From Cyclina sinensis (Eukaryota; Mollusca; Bivalvia; Venerida; Veneridae), in NCBI GenBank assembly GCA_012932295.1, contig JAAONU010000004.1, forward strand, positions 9,176,630 to 9,240,629: a stretch of DNA of 64,000 bases, read 5' to 3'. Position 1 is the stretch's first letter; each line of letters starts with the position of its first letter. Below the pieces are notes generated by a model, which did no database searches, had not been told where the DNA came from, and was given only the letters and a program-made list of their open reading frames with translations. Position numbers and translations under genes: made by a program. This document shows, in pieces, positions 31,755 to 56,200 of the stretch.

Positions 31755-34430
31755 TTTTGCAAATACCTGTTAGTGATGGATTAATTTTCAGCATTACAGG
31801 GTTGTTATATCTTTGAGTGGTCTCCCTTGACAGAACGTACAAAGAATGTTATTTTAAGCATTGAAGCTATAAAAGAAACCAACTGGCGAATTATGCAGAT
31901 TTTCTTTAGAGTTTATTTTCTAGAGAGAAAAAAACAAGTACAACATTTATTTCTTAGGTGGTTTCCTCCAATGAATCTTAATTTTACAGAAAAAAGTATA
32001 CATACAAATGACTTAATCTATTGAAGTCAATGAGCAAAATTTTTCCAAATACCAGAGCACTTCAAAACAAACATTAGTCCTTGACTAACTTGTTATTTCA
32101 GTGTGAAAAAAAAAATGTACTCGAGTAAAAATTTACCTCTCTAGGGGTAAACTATATACAGAATTTGACATGAATTAACATTTTATCTCAATTTTTATTT
32201 ACAAATCCAAGAAAAACTATTAAGCTTGCCAGAGTCTCGTTCCATTTCATTTTTTCTTGGACAAGTTGAATTAAAGTTGCTATGAAACATTAACGAGTGT
32301 CAGATAAGTTTTATCACATTACTAAACCAGCAATAAAGTGGGCTCTATCATAGCTATATTCATTTTGACAAGACCTCTTACGGGCTTTTACAAAACATCA
32401 CCTTGAAAATAGTTCAAATATAATATCAATATTTAATGGATAAAACTGAAAAAGAAAACTAAATTACCAGTATAACAATTTCAAAAATTTTAATACTATT
32501 GTACCAAGAATTTTACTTGCAATACTGTTTGCTGTTATATTTCTAATGTGAAATACAAAGAAATATGTAATTGCTACTAAACATCATAATTAATGTTTGT
32601 CATGTGGTAAAATGTTACACTTAATTTAAATTACTTCAAATATAGAGCCCACATTTGTTACCAAGAAAATTATTTACAATTTCCTTCGCTCATATACATA
32701 ATATACCAAAATCCAATCACTAACATGCATCCACATTAAATATATCAAAATTTGATCACTTATGTCAGGTATTTCCATTGATTTATGATATAATAATTAT
32801 AATTTCATTTAATTCAGAAAAAGAGCACTGAGAAAAGATGTAAAATTTTTTGCAATTGCTGTAAAGACAGCTGTGGCCATGGCACAAATATAAATACTTT
32901 TTTCTTCAATAACAAATGACAACCATTTTACTAAGTACATTTTCAAGGGAAGACCTGATTAACGAATAACATTTAATTCAGAACCAATATTCAAGTAGAT
33001 TACGCAGCACTATTCAATAATATATGTTAATTATTTTCTACCAGTTTAACAAAAAAAAAAAAGTTCCAGAAATCCCATGTACATGTACAGTTGTACGACA
33101 AAAAGAAAAGTGAAAATCATTTTCTAAAATTTTTCTACCCAGTTCGAGAAAATACTTCTACCATAGTGAAAGACAATTTTCTTCATTCTTTAACTATGTG
33201 GATTTCAGATTTCCCATGCAGGTATACCCAGCCATAATATAATAGATGCATCAGTTATCACATGGTGAGCACATTCTGACTTTACAGTAGGTAACCTGAC
33301 CAAACTACTTTACCCTCTGATATAAAATATTTAAAGCAATTTTTCAAGTAGAGATGATAGTGTTGCACTCTCTCGCATACGGCCCTCATGCCCATACATA
33401 CATGTAGATATAATCATATATATATATATTGAATATAAATGAAAAATTATGCTGTAAATATAACACAGCATCATAACAATACAAGGGTAAAAATAAACCC
33501 AAAAGCTAATCAATTTTTTCTTCAGTTTTATGATACTGCAAGCTGGGAACCATGTTTCTATCTGTTACTGGTACAAGGTTTTACTTAATACAGTACCCCT
33601 GTAACTTGTAGGGAACCAGCTTTTTAAAAACAGTATTCAGTATGTTTGGCAGAAAATTTGTCACTACCTAAAAATGGTGTTTAAAGTCTTGGAAATAACA
33701 GAATCATGGAAATTACCAAACACAAATAAAATGATATTCATGTGAGACAACACTGTTTTCTACTAAAACTATCTAAAACAAAACACACCACAGAAATATA
33801 AAATACTACTAATATTTGGCCTAAATTCTTAAATCTAGAATATTGGTGTCACTTTTGTCTCTAGATTTCTCAGAAATTTTCTTCTTTTCATTGCATTTTT
33901 TTTCTTTTAATCTATAAATAAATTGATGTTAGATATCAATAGTTTAAACTCTGAGATACCTTTTAGTTTTGTCAGACTGTCAAATGTTAACAGATTTTAC
34001 TTTTTAATAAAACAGCTTTTTTACACCACTGGTCGAGTAGCTAAATTAATTTTCACAATAATTTAGACAGTTTTATTCCTGTTTTAGTAATATTTGAAAA
34101 AAAATGACATAAAAAACCAAATACAAATATTAGACACTAACAGAATTACAAACATCCTACCTTTGGGAACACATCACATATTAACATACTGCTGAAATGC
34201 AGAATCCTTGCACATGTTACCCAGAATTTGCATTATCCATGAACAGTCGCATCTTTCTAGGAGTATTCAAACTTAAAACGGCCTAAAAATAACTAAATAA
34301 TATACCAACAGCATTCAAAATACTATAACAAAGTAACTTTAATAATAAAATCTGGTCCCAGTATTATCTGAGTAAATCAAATTCAAATAAAATGGATGAG
34401 TGAACTTGTCATTCAGTATTTTAATTAAAA
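31755..34430. other. Intergenic, nothing recognised
   Basis: AT-rich sequence between the reductase and HPRT genes, with a short (AT)n at 33417-33430. No gene or repeat that I can support. Confidence 0.4.
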
Positions 34431-34433
34431 CAA

Positions 34434-34937
34434 AGACCTAAAATATCACAGATTTGCAACTTCATTATATTAAGTGAAAGGAATACACTGTTTCATCACA
34501 TGGTTAGTCAAGATTTTGTCTAAAAACTAAATGACCTGTAAAAATCCTAACTAGATGTCAATAGCATTTTACAAAATTACCATTTCAGTATAAAAGAAAA
34601 AGGTTTTACTTTAAAAAAATTGTTGATAATTATGTTGAAGAAATTCTGATTTTTAGTTATTCAAGAGGCAAATATGCTGATAAATTCCAAGGACTGCTTA
34701 CCACACAGGTGGTTTTCTTCTTTGCATAAAACGTTATTTTTTCTGGTTCAATTTTGCTAAGCGAGGTACCATTTTGTAGACAAACGAATGCTCAACTGCA
34801 TTATGCAACTTGTGTCCATTATAATTAAATATTTTTTGAGATAAAACAAACAAAATTTTGTGAGATCTTATCCAGCCGCCCAGAAACTTTGTGAGATTTA
34901 AACAAGTAGCCAATCTGTGGTATTTTATGTCTTTCAT
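34434..34937 (-). repeat. Diverged direct repeat, copy A
   Basis: About 500 bp shared with 44529-44959 in the same orientation. Common phrases are 'TGACCTGTAAAAATCCTAAC', 'GGTGGTTTTCTTCTTTGCAT', 'TTTTGTGAGATCTTAT' and 'CAAATCTGTGGTA'. Copy A has about 60 bp more. In both copies a minus-strand frame beginning KYHR.ATC.NLTK stays open for part of the unit. Confidence 0.7.
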
Positions 34938-35497
34938 ACAAACTACATGCATGCTTTGATAAAACTTAAAATAACAAAAAATATTCATAACAGATTCTAG
35001 TAGCTAAAATAACATGAAACAGAAATATAAATAAAGTAATGCCTTAGGGAAAATTGACATGTATATAAGTTTAACTACCAAGGAATGTCATACCATTTAA
35101 GAAGTAACCAACTGTACAACATTAATTTATATAAGAAATATTTTCTAAATGGTGAAGTTTTCAAATTTTCAGTCCAGCAGCATTTCCTTTCAAGACAAAA
35201 GAACCATCTTCAGTCAACATTTCAAATTTTTTATTTTAGTATAATGCCCAAAATTGAAAAGCACAAGGGTCTAATTCTTCTCTACCTAATGCAGTCACAA
35301 ATTAGGTCTTGTTTTTTAGGTATCACTCAAACAAGCCAGAGAATGAAAGTATTCCAACAACAAATATGGCTACCTGGTATTCTGCAAGAAACAATAATGA
35401 GACATTTGAATTACATAAAAACATAAAACATTCTTATGTTCAGATGACTAATTGTCGAAATGGATAGATGTCAAAAGTTCCATGAAGACAATCAAAA

Positions 35498-36638
35498 ACA
35501 AGAGGGCCATGATGGCCCTGGATCGCTCACCTGAGTACTTTGGCTGTAGGTTTGCTGTTAAGCAGTATTTCATTTTTTAATTGAAAATATACAAGTGCCA
35601 ACAAACCAAATATGTAAAATATCAGTCAATAAAGGCTCTATGACAGAAAGTAGAAATATCTATTATAAGCTATGGTGATCTTGACCTTGACCCAGTGACC
35701 TCAAACCCTACCCATGGGTAGAGGTCCATGCAAGGAACCTATATACTGAATATCAAAGATATTGGTCTATAAATGAAAGCTCTATGAGGTACAGTAGATA
35801 AATCTATTTTTAGCCTCCATGACCTTTAACCTAATCTAATAATTTGAAAAAGCTTGATAAAGCTTGCTTCATGCCAAATTTTAAAATTCTAGACCTTGTG
35901 GTTTCAGACAAGAAGATTTTTAAAGATTTCCTTTTTTACATATTAAGGGCCCAAGGGGCGGGGCAAATTTTGACCCCAGGGCCAACATTTAAACAGTATT
36001 GGTAAAGGTTCATTACACAATACTCAACACCAAATATCTAAGGTCTAGACCTATTTGTTTGGAGAAAAATTATTTTTCATGTTTTTCCTATATAAATCTA
36101 TGTAAACCAAGAGAACCCTGGGGCGTGGCCAATTTTGACCCAGGGAACATAATTTGAACAAACTTGGTAGACATCCACTAGACAATGCTACATATTAAAT
36201 ATCTAAGCTGTAGGCATTGTGGTTTTTGAGAAGAAGATTTTTAAAGATTTCCTATATAAGTCTATGTAAAAGGAAGTGACCCCTGGGGCGGGGCCAATTT
36301 TGACCCCAGGGAAATAATTTGAACAATTTTTGTAGAGTTCCATTAGAGGGTGCTAAATGCCAAATATCTAAGCTCTAGGCCTTGTGGTTTCAGACAAGAA
36401 GATTTTTAAAGTTTTTCCTTTAGGTTGGTATGGCAACCAGAGTTCAGCATGGAATTGATTTCTTTGAACAACTTTGGAAGAGCTTCATGCAAGGAACATC
36501 CATGGCAAGTTTCATCAACTTTGGCCTAGTGGTTTCAGAGGAGATGTCGTTTGAATGAAAAGTTTACAGACGGACAGATGGACGCCGGACGGATTGCGAT
36601 CACAAAAGCTCACCTTGTCACTCTGTGACAGGTGAGCT
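35498..36638 (-). mobile_element. AGCTCACC-family Helitron-like element, full copy 2
   Basis: On the minus strand: 5' hairpin at 36607-36638 (AGCTCACC+TGTCAC, loop AGA, GTGACA+A+GGTGAGCT), a GTCCGGCGTCC tract, then core units with 'GTTTCAGACAAGAAGATTTT' and 'GGGGCGGGGCCAATTTTGAC' markers. The 3' hairpin is GGGCCA-TCA-TGGCCC at 35504-35518, then TCTTGT|TT. It lies about 1.2 kb downstream of the HPRT stop. Confidence 0.8.
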
Positions 36639-37593
36639 AAAAAAGCAACCATATCTGACACAAATATGTAACATTATGTGATATGGTACAACAATATAGC
36701 ACCATGGAACAGTGCCTTGGTTTTAGAGCCATTACCCTGATTTACCTAAAAACTGAAACATGTCACATCTACACTTAATGGTGATGTTTATTGCAAGTGT
36801 TATTTTAGCTCGGCCTCCTTCCTGACAGTGAAACAAAGGGTAAAAGGAACACTGACTGGGCAAAGGGCAGTAACTTCTAAATGCCTCAGCTTTCATAACC
36901 ATATAACTGTATATTTGTAGTGGTAACTGTTAACTAATTACACCAAACAACAAGGTGTTTCAAAAATACTTATGGTAAACAGTATTTCAAAATTACTGAC
37001 AGTGTCAGAGGATTACAGAATTTCAATCTGACCCTAGTTCAAACTAACCAAAATGTTGAGTTTCTATCCATTTTGAATAAACTGAAATGCTTTTAAGTAA
37101 AGGTTTAGCTTTGTATCTCTTGTAAGAATGTGAAAACTTGTGTAAAAATATAGAAAAGTTCTATTAAACAAGGAAGTCTACATCGAACATCACAAAATAT
37201 TAGTAAAATGTGAAAAAAAAACCTTAACAAAGAGATAAACATCATCCTAATCATGTCTTAAGCACTAAAGTGTAATCAAATACCTTTCTGTAATTTAAAA
37301 AATATGTTACACCGAGTATCACTAAATCAGCAATAAAGGGCACTTCTATGACACATATATACAGCATTTTTAGCACATAGCTGCTGGGACTCAGATAACC
37401 CTGTTCAAAATATGAACACATAATATTCCCTTTCAAGAAATACAGACCAGAAACCATAATTTCTGGCTTAGACTGAATGGGTAAGGGAGAGGTGTTATCT
37501 GTTAAAGTGTATTAGAAACATGACATATACGTCATGTAAGGCAGTAGGCTATTTGTTTGTTTCAATATTGCCTCACTTGTAAAACTAGCTATA

Positions 37594-37599
37594 TTTATT
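37594..37599 (-). other. Candidate poly(A) signal of HPRT
   Basis: AATAAA on the minus strand, 214 bp downstream of the HPRT stop codon. Chosen as the nearest hexamer; not otherwise supported. Confidence 0.35.
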
Positions 37600-37812
37600 A
37601 CATGTTTAATACTAACAATGAAAGATAGAAGAAATAAGTAATATCATAAAAACAAATTTCATTAAGCATTTTCAAAGTCTGAGTAAATTGTTATATAGTT
37701 TTGAAACACATTTGATACATATAAATATCTTTGTAGTTAAAGCTTCCACTGGAGACCATTCCTAAATCTCCATAGAAAACCAGTCTGTTCTATTTTTAGA
37801 AAGAGATCTGGG

Positions 37813-49576
<11,764 letters not shown>

Positions 49577-50084
49577 GATGACAGCAAACGTGTTTCCTAT
49601 AGGCGAGCTCTGTACGTGAACGGAAAGTAAATACACAAATGAAATGTTTTAAATAACCTTTAGTCTCTTTCAAAATGCAATGTGTTGAATGTCATTTCAC
49701 ACATGTTCCATCGCAGTAAATAGAGGCTTGTTGTCATCTGGTCAGACTCCTTGATGATCCTGATCGTTTTTGGTGTCACAACGCTAAATCTTGTCTGGCT
49801 TTTGGTTGTTTTCAACCAAATTATAACCCATTTAGAGAATTACAGGAAGCTTTAACTATGCTGTTAAGGAACGATCAAAGATTAGTCCCCTGTATGACAA
49901 GCCGGTGTCATTCTGTTGGGTTTCATCAAAGCAGTGGTAAAGGTAAAGGTAAAGGTTTCATATTTAACGTGGGTAGTCAACGAAAGTCCCCACCTGGTGT
50001 GGATGGAACAACTTATTTCCAGAAGAGCCCACGGTGCGTGTATTTTACCTCGAAAACCCCCAGTCTAGAAACAGTACCCGGTTA

Positions 50085-50200
50085 GGTTACCACCCAGTCC
50101 TGAGAAATCAGTCATTGACTCAGTCGCTGCCCGAATTTGAACCCGGGGTCGCTATAGTTTCGTAGCCCAACGCACAAACCACAAGGCCACCTACGATAAT
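50085..50200 (-). repeat. tRNA-derived SINE
   Basis: On the minus strand an A-box-like TTGTGGTTTGTGCGTTGGGC and a B-box-like GGGTTCAAATTCGGG are spaced as in tRNA. The body continues toward 49930, where a (GGTAAA)n tract at 49938-49955 may be its tail. Confidence 0.6.
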
Positions 50201-50652
50201 AATGTTAATGGTCTGGGTTAGTGCAGCTCCGTGTCGCCAGTACTTAAGCAGGAATTATCATTAAATGAATTATTACAACTAAAATGACAAAAGCAGTTTT
50301 GAAATCGGAAATTGTACCTCTTCAATAATGTGCATAAAAATAGAAGTCATATTCATATGTTCCTTGATTTTTTTCAAAACGTCTGTTCTTTTAATATAGG
50401 CACCAGTCTTAGGCACAACCTACCATGCATATAGCCGGATAGTTTCTGTTCAGTATTTTTTTCCTCAGCTCCTCAGATTTAAATGGCCAGATTGATCTTT
50501 TTTTTCGAAAACAACAGCTTATATTCTGATAGAAATAAGTCTAATGCAGAATAGATGATTTTCTGCAATTATGCAAAGAAACACACAACAGGAAATGAAA
50601 CATAAATTTGGCTGACAAGTTATCAAGTTAGACAAGATGCCTCCAAGTCTTG

Positions 50653-50682
50653 TAGTGCGTGTGTGTGGTGTGTGTGTGTGTT
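50653..50682 (+). repeat. (GT)n microsatellite
   Basis: Interrupted GTGTGTGGTGTGTGTGTG tract. Confidence 0.8.
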
Positions 50683-50927
50683 TTCTTTTTCTTCCTGAGT
50701 AAAAACTGAATATATGCCTTAAAACGCTTTTAACTTTTTATATGATGGAAGTGTTCAGAAAACTTTTTCATGTATATACAGGATATTAAATGAGTGGTCA
50801 TGAAATACGGAATTTATTGCACGAGTTATTTGAAAGGGATAAAAAAAACGAGGCTCTTCAGAGTTTCTATCGTTTTTCTTATGACGAATGCAATAAATCC
50901 CGTAGAATAATATATAGAGGATATTTG

Positions 50928-51074
50928 TTTGTTTTTGTGGAAGATGAGAATTTATTTCATCGAGTGAACACCATATGTGATATTTTCACGAGTGGCGCAG
51001 CCACGAGTGAAAATATAAACATATGGTGTTCACGAGATGAAAAAAATTCCCGTCTTCCACTAAAAAACAAACAA
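50928..51074. repeat. Long imperfect palindrome (fold-back/MITE-like)
   Basis: Two arms of about 70 bp: GTTTGTTTTTGTGGAAGATG ... ATTTCATCGAGTGAACACCA on the left returns inverted on the right, ending TTCCACTAAAAAACAAAC. The centre is CACGAGTGGCGCAGCCACGA near 50999. Confidence 0.75.
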
Positions 51075-51828
51075 ATTTTCTTTTTATTTTATGCCAACAC
51101 GTCAAAAATGGGTATTTTATGACATTTTTACTCAGGGCCTTCAATAAATTCCCCATGGTGAGCTCCAAATGAGGTAATGCGTACTTTGGTCAAACCGTTA
51201 CTCCGCACAAAAAAAGTGCAGACAATCTCCAATACATATGATAACTTTACTTCTGCTGAAATAAACTGAATACACTTTCATCAAATAACATTTATTTTTC
51301 TCTACACAGTTTATCAATATTTATTGAATTTTAGCCATACATACTTTAATTATAAAAGCGGATTAATACCGAGTAATATTCAATCAATTGAATTGAATGT
51401 CGGCCATATTGGATATTGTCCATGTGAGTTATGTAAACAAATCAGACATTTTAAATAATTTATGGCGAATTTCATCATTGTTTACAACTAGTAAGGCTCA
51501 GGAATTCAATATTATAACTGGATTTAACAAGGTAAATAAATTTCACTCGCTGTCACTGTCTGAAATACAGCGGATTCTCTTGTATTTCCCTTGATAAAAA
51601 AGTAGTTCCGGCACAAACAGTGGATTATCAAAATGGTAATTTCACTGATTCAAAACAGTGGATTATCACTTTTATCTCACTGATATTTCCCTATATTTCA
51701 TTGGTAGGCATAAAATAAAACGTTATTTTTATATCACAGAAGTTTTGTAAGTGAATGGTGACAGAACCGCACATAAACTGTTTGTTTTGTCCGCATACGC
51801 GCGAACGGCATAAGTTTATTGTTAATGA

Positions 51829-52664
51829 CGTTAAGTCAGAGTGTTATTACACTAGTGATTATATACGAGGAAGTTCGTAGACTTTTGTAATAACTTTGAC
51901 ATTTCTAAAGAAAACATAATACATACTACAGAAAATAAAAATTTAATACATTCTCACCAAAGTGAGTAAAAATAATCAAAATACATACAATACTGTAGTT
52001 TACATAGAACAAAATATAACATACGCATTACACCCACCGGGGCATAGTAATGAAAAACACGAATATTTACGTATTCTCAACATAATCGCCTCGAGGCGCG
52101 ATACACTTTCTGTGCCTGCTAATTTATTTTGTGTACGTGTCTCGAGATCTGAACCAGTCGGCACTGCACGTCGATCATCTCTTATCAACTCTTTAACTTT
52201 CTCAGTCACTGAAACCTTCACAATTCCTTTTCTTCCGCATCTTGTCACCATCGATCGATTCCCTGCCTTCTCGAAATTGTGCTCTTGAACATTTATTCAA
52301 ATTCGTCAAATTTTCAGGAAATGACCTCCTATTAACATTATAACGGCATACGGCTTTGCGTTATTGAACGTCAATTGCATCAACCGTGGCAGTCGCGTAT
52401 TTCAGACTAGTGCGTTTCAAAGCGTCCGTTAAAATTGGCGTGCTCCGGGTTAAGAGCAATGTGTTGCTATAGAAACAGATCCTGGATTTGTGTATTATAT
52501 ATTTGCCGTAATTTTATGTCAAATCGTTCATATATTTATCAAAGAATGTTTAGGGCAAATTTTATTAATTATTACTGAATATAGATCGAATTATGATAAA
52601 AGTCTACAAACTTCCCGAACAGCCCTCGCAAAAATATAACAAGGCTTTGTTACAAACCATGACG
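51829..52664. mobile_element. CpG-rich segment bounded by imperfect inverted repeats
   Basis: GAAGTT(C/T)GTAGACTTTT with a following (A/G)TNATAA occurs at 51870 and inverted near 52585-52617; GACGT lies at similar distances outside both. The interior (52000-52460) is richer in CpG and less AT-rich than its surroundings. It holds an 83-codon minus-strand frame (52000-52251) with no recognised domain. Confidence 0.45.
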
Positions 52665-53035
52665 TCGTCTATGATATATAACTACGTGTTCAAAATACAG
52701 CTATTTCCCTCGTGCTATTAAGATGTCAGCAAAATACGATATCAGTATGATTTTTGCCCAGCCACAGATGAGAAGTGATGGTTTCATTATCATATTTGAC
52801 ACAGAGCTCAGATTAAATCAGGAAAGCTTATCTCTTGTTGAGCATACGTTTGGTCAGTCTCAGAATAAGCTTTGATAATCTGAATTTTGATATATTTTGT
52901 AGTGTATGTGCATGTCTGTGTTACCTTTTCTTTGACTCCCAAATCTACAATTTTTAAGAACACAAGTGATCAGCGTCCCTGGTTTCACACACGCGGCCAA
53001 GTGGTTGGTTTCAAGCACCGGTACTATTTTATGAA

Positions 53036-53290
53036 ACGGGTGAGTAATTCAGTGGTAACACGCTGGGTTGGTAATCCAGGGGTCGAGAGTTCTCACATTC
53101 CTCCACTAACATTACTATTTGCCTTTAGGATAAGACGTTAAAATGAGATCTCATGTAGCTTGGAAAAATACCCAGTGGTGTCTCTGAAATGGGATACTTT
53201 GTGTATCACGCATTATCCTCCACAACCTAAAGTAACTAAACTCTGCAAGGTCATATGGACAAACGCTATCGACGATAAATAAACTCATAT
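53036..53290 (+). repeat. tRNA-derived SINE, copy 2
   Basis: A-box-like TTCAGTGGTAACACGCTGGG and a degenerate B box, then CCTCCACTAACATTACTATT and GCCTTTAGGATAAGACGTTA as in the copy at 18722. The tail ends GACGATAAATAAACTCA. Confidence 0.65.
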
Positions 53291-53294
53291 AGAT

Positions 53295-56200
53295 AGGTAA
53301 GGATCAGCATGTGAACGTAAAGAATTAGATATTGACTGCGAAGTCGTACGTCACTAAGATATTGGACTGCTTGCTTATAACTTTAGATGTTTCTCCTATG
53401 CAGCTGCAGTGCCCGTTTGTGTGTGATAACTTAGTCTCACTATTTCACCTCTGAAAGTGAACCGATTTTACGGCTTGTTCACCTTCTACGTCCTAAAGGT
53501 AGACAACTAAAACAATATCAGATCCATAAAAGTGATTCAACTCTTTAAGCATAATGTAATTAGGCTAGTGAGAAATACGCTGCAGACTTCAGATTTTCAA
53601 TCAAGACGAATCCTGAGTTTAACTGACATACAATTTCACTAATCACGGAACTTGATCCGATGTCATAAAGCATTTTATTGCACTTTTCTCAGAACACGTC
53701 CACGTCATGTAATTATTCCTTTTCTGACAGTATTCGAATAAATGTTCTCTGATGTTTGCCAGTTCTGTTTTGCAAATCTGTCATAATCTGCGATGGTGTA
53801 TGCTCAGATTGTAATGTTACGTCAAATTTAGTTAAAGTCCAATTTTCAATGACACATCTTTGGTATAAGTACATTGATTAATTTCAAAATGTTTAGATAC
53901 ATGGTTTTTCCAAATTAGATCATCTAATTCTCTTTTTTTTCCTCTTTTTTATTTGCCTAGCCTTTGTGGCATGATTGTTTTTCCAGATAACATTCATACA
54001 TTTTAGGAAACTATGGATACTTGGGGCATTTAAATGATAACCTTCTAGTATTGAATGTCACAGCATCTGGAACTTTATTGTGATAAAACTGTATATTCAA
54101 TTACCAAGCTTAAAGCAAATGCCGAAAACAATGTTCATTTGTAAATTTTTCATAACTCAGCAGTTACAATCAAAGTGAATTACGTGTTTAAATGATACTT
54201 ATAAACCGATATTTTTTCTGTATTTTCATTTAGAAAATGTTTAAGATGACAAATATTGAATAAAGTAAGGACTAAACCTGTACTCTGATAGTCGGGGAAA
54301 AACATGAAAATAAATAAAATTATATAAAAGTATATTATTAGTAATGTACTAGTACCAAATGATGCCACATTTTCTCTGTTTTTAAGAATGCGAAATGAAT
54401 GCTTTTTTAAGTTTAAATGTTTGCGGTGTATCGATAACGTGCTCGACGTTTTTGCCTTATGAATATTCAAAATATTGTTTTTTGCAATGTCTCAATATTT
54501 CTGTCAGTTAAAAGAATCAGCCTCCATTAACCAGTACAACAATGGTGACCTACTTTTGACATGTTTGTTTTGCTTGAAAAACAGAAATACAACGCAGAAT
54601 CAAAACACGATAAATACATTATTCAAATTGATTTCATTCATTCACAACATTTAAAACTATTCTCAAGTATCAAGTTATTCTTTTATGAAATTTAGTACAC
54701 ACCAAAACTGTTCATGGTTCATTTTTAGTACGTAATACTGCAGACATAATTTGAATTTGAAGCCGTGATTGAATCAACATAAAACGCCACTCACTGTGTT
54801 TTCTACATCAGACAGTTCATGGCCCAGCAGTAGTTGTATATATATCTGCTGTCATGACTTTCTTTTGCTGTCGTCTATGCGTGCCAGACATAAATGTCAA
54901 AATTTTCAACCTTGGGGATCATGAACATCAATTGTATTGAAGTTCTGGAGAAGAGATCTGAAAAAAAGTTCTGTAGGAAGATATTAAGTGTTACATTGTA
55001 ATTGCAGATGTTTCAGTTGTGTCTTGTCTGACTGCAGTCTTGTGTTATTTTTCACACCATTTTATATTTCTAAAATATTTGGCGTTTCAGGCTATCATAT
55101 ATGTGATGAAATGTCTTTTTGATTTTCTAAATTGATGACATTGAAGCAAAATATATAAACAGACAGGTACCTTCATATAGCCTGTAGGTGTGTATTTGAC
55201 AATGTTAAATACCCTATATTCAATCCAACACAATCCGAGAGTATATAGTCTAAATAAAAGGTTATCTTTTCAACTTGACTTTTTAAACAACAATTTTAAA
55301 AGTTATGTATGGAAAGAAGTTTACTTATAACCGTGTAAAAGTTTAAGATTTTAGCTGCCATATAAAACTGTATTCTCCGTATTCATAGCTGAACTATTAC
55401 ATTAGATAGTCTGTACAAATCAACATGAAATGATTTTTCCATGGCAAATTTGCCATTAACAGAACACGATGCCTAAATAATGATTATCTAATTTGTTAGT
55501 GAATTAACTTTGCAGCAGTCTAAATAAAATTTGGAAAGGAATCATAAAAAATAAACAGGAAGAAATTTCCTCAGAGGTCTTATTCCACGGTGCCAGTATA
55601 ATTACATTGTAACACTTTACATAAGACGCATATATCTAGTATCAGCTTTGATAGGTCAAAAGTAAAAAAAATGCACAGATTTAGACGCTATTTCATATAT
55701 AATTATTGCCACTCACTGTCGCAGATTTCTTAGTGTGACGATATCATGCTGGGATTGTTCATTGAAAGGTTAATACATCTGCTTCCAATTTATTGGGAAG
55801 AGTTTAGTGCAGTGCCCTTTACTAGTTACACAAACTCACTTTCAAATCACTTTCAGTCATCTAAAATGTCAAAAAAGCATCCTTCATGACCTTGTTTCTC
55901 AGATAATAATTGATTTATCTTTATTTTTGTCGGAAGTGTAAGACCAAATTCGAAGCTATATCTTCACTGTAATTTTATAGAAACACTCCTGTGTCATGTT
56001 TTTATCTGTTTATAACCTTATAAACTTGATGAAAAAACATTGCCATGCAATATGTCAATTCGCTTGGGAAGGATTGTCATAATTTGTGATGTCGTTTGCA
56101 TAGATGGTAATTTGACGTCAAATCTAATTTATATGCCAAAAGAAATCTTAGGTAAAATGCACTGATGACGTTTAAAATCATGAAGATAACTGTAGTTTGT

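Noticed and set aside
50790..51122. 110-codon plus-strand frame
   Set aside because: Runs straight through the palindromic repeat, so the reading frame is a product of the repeat.
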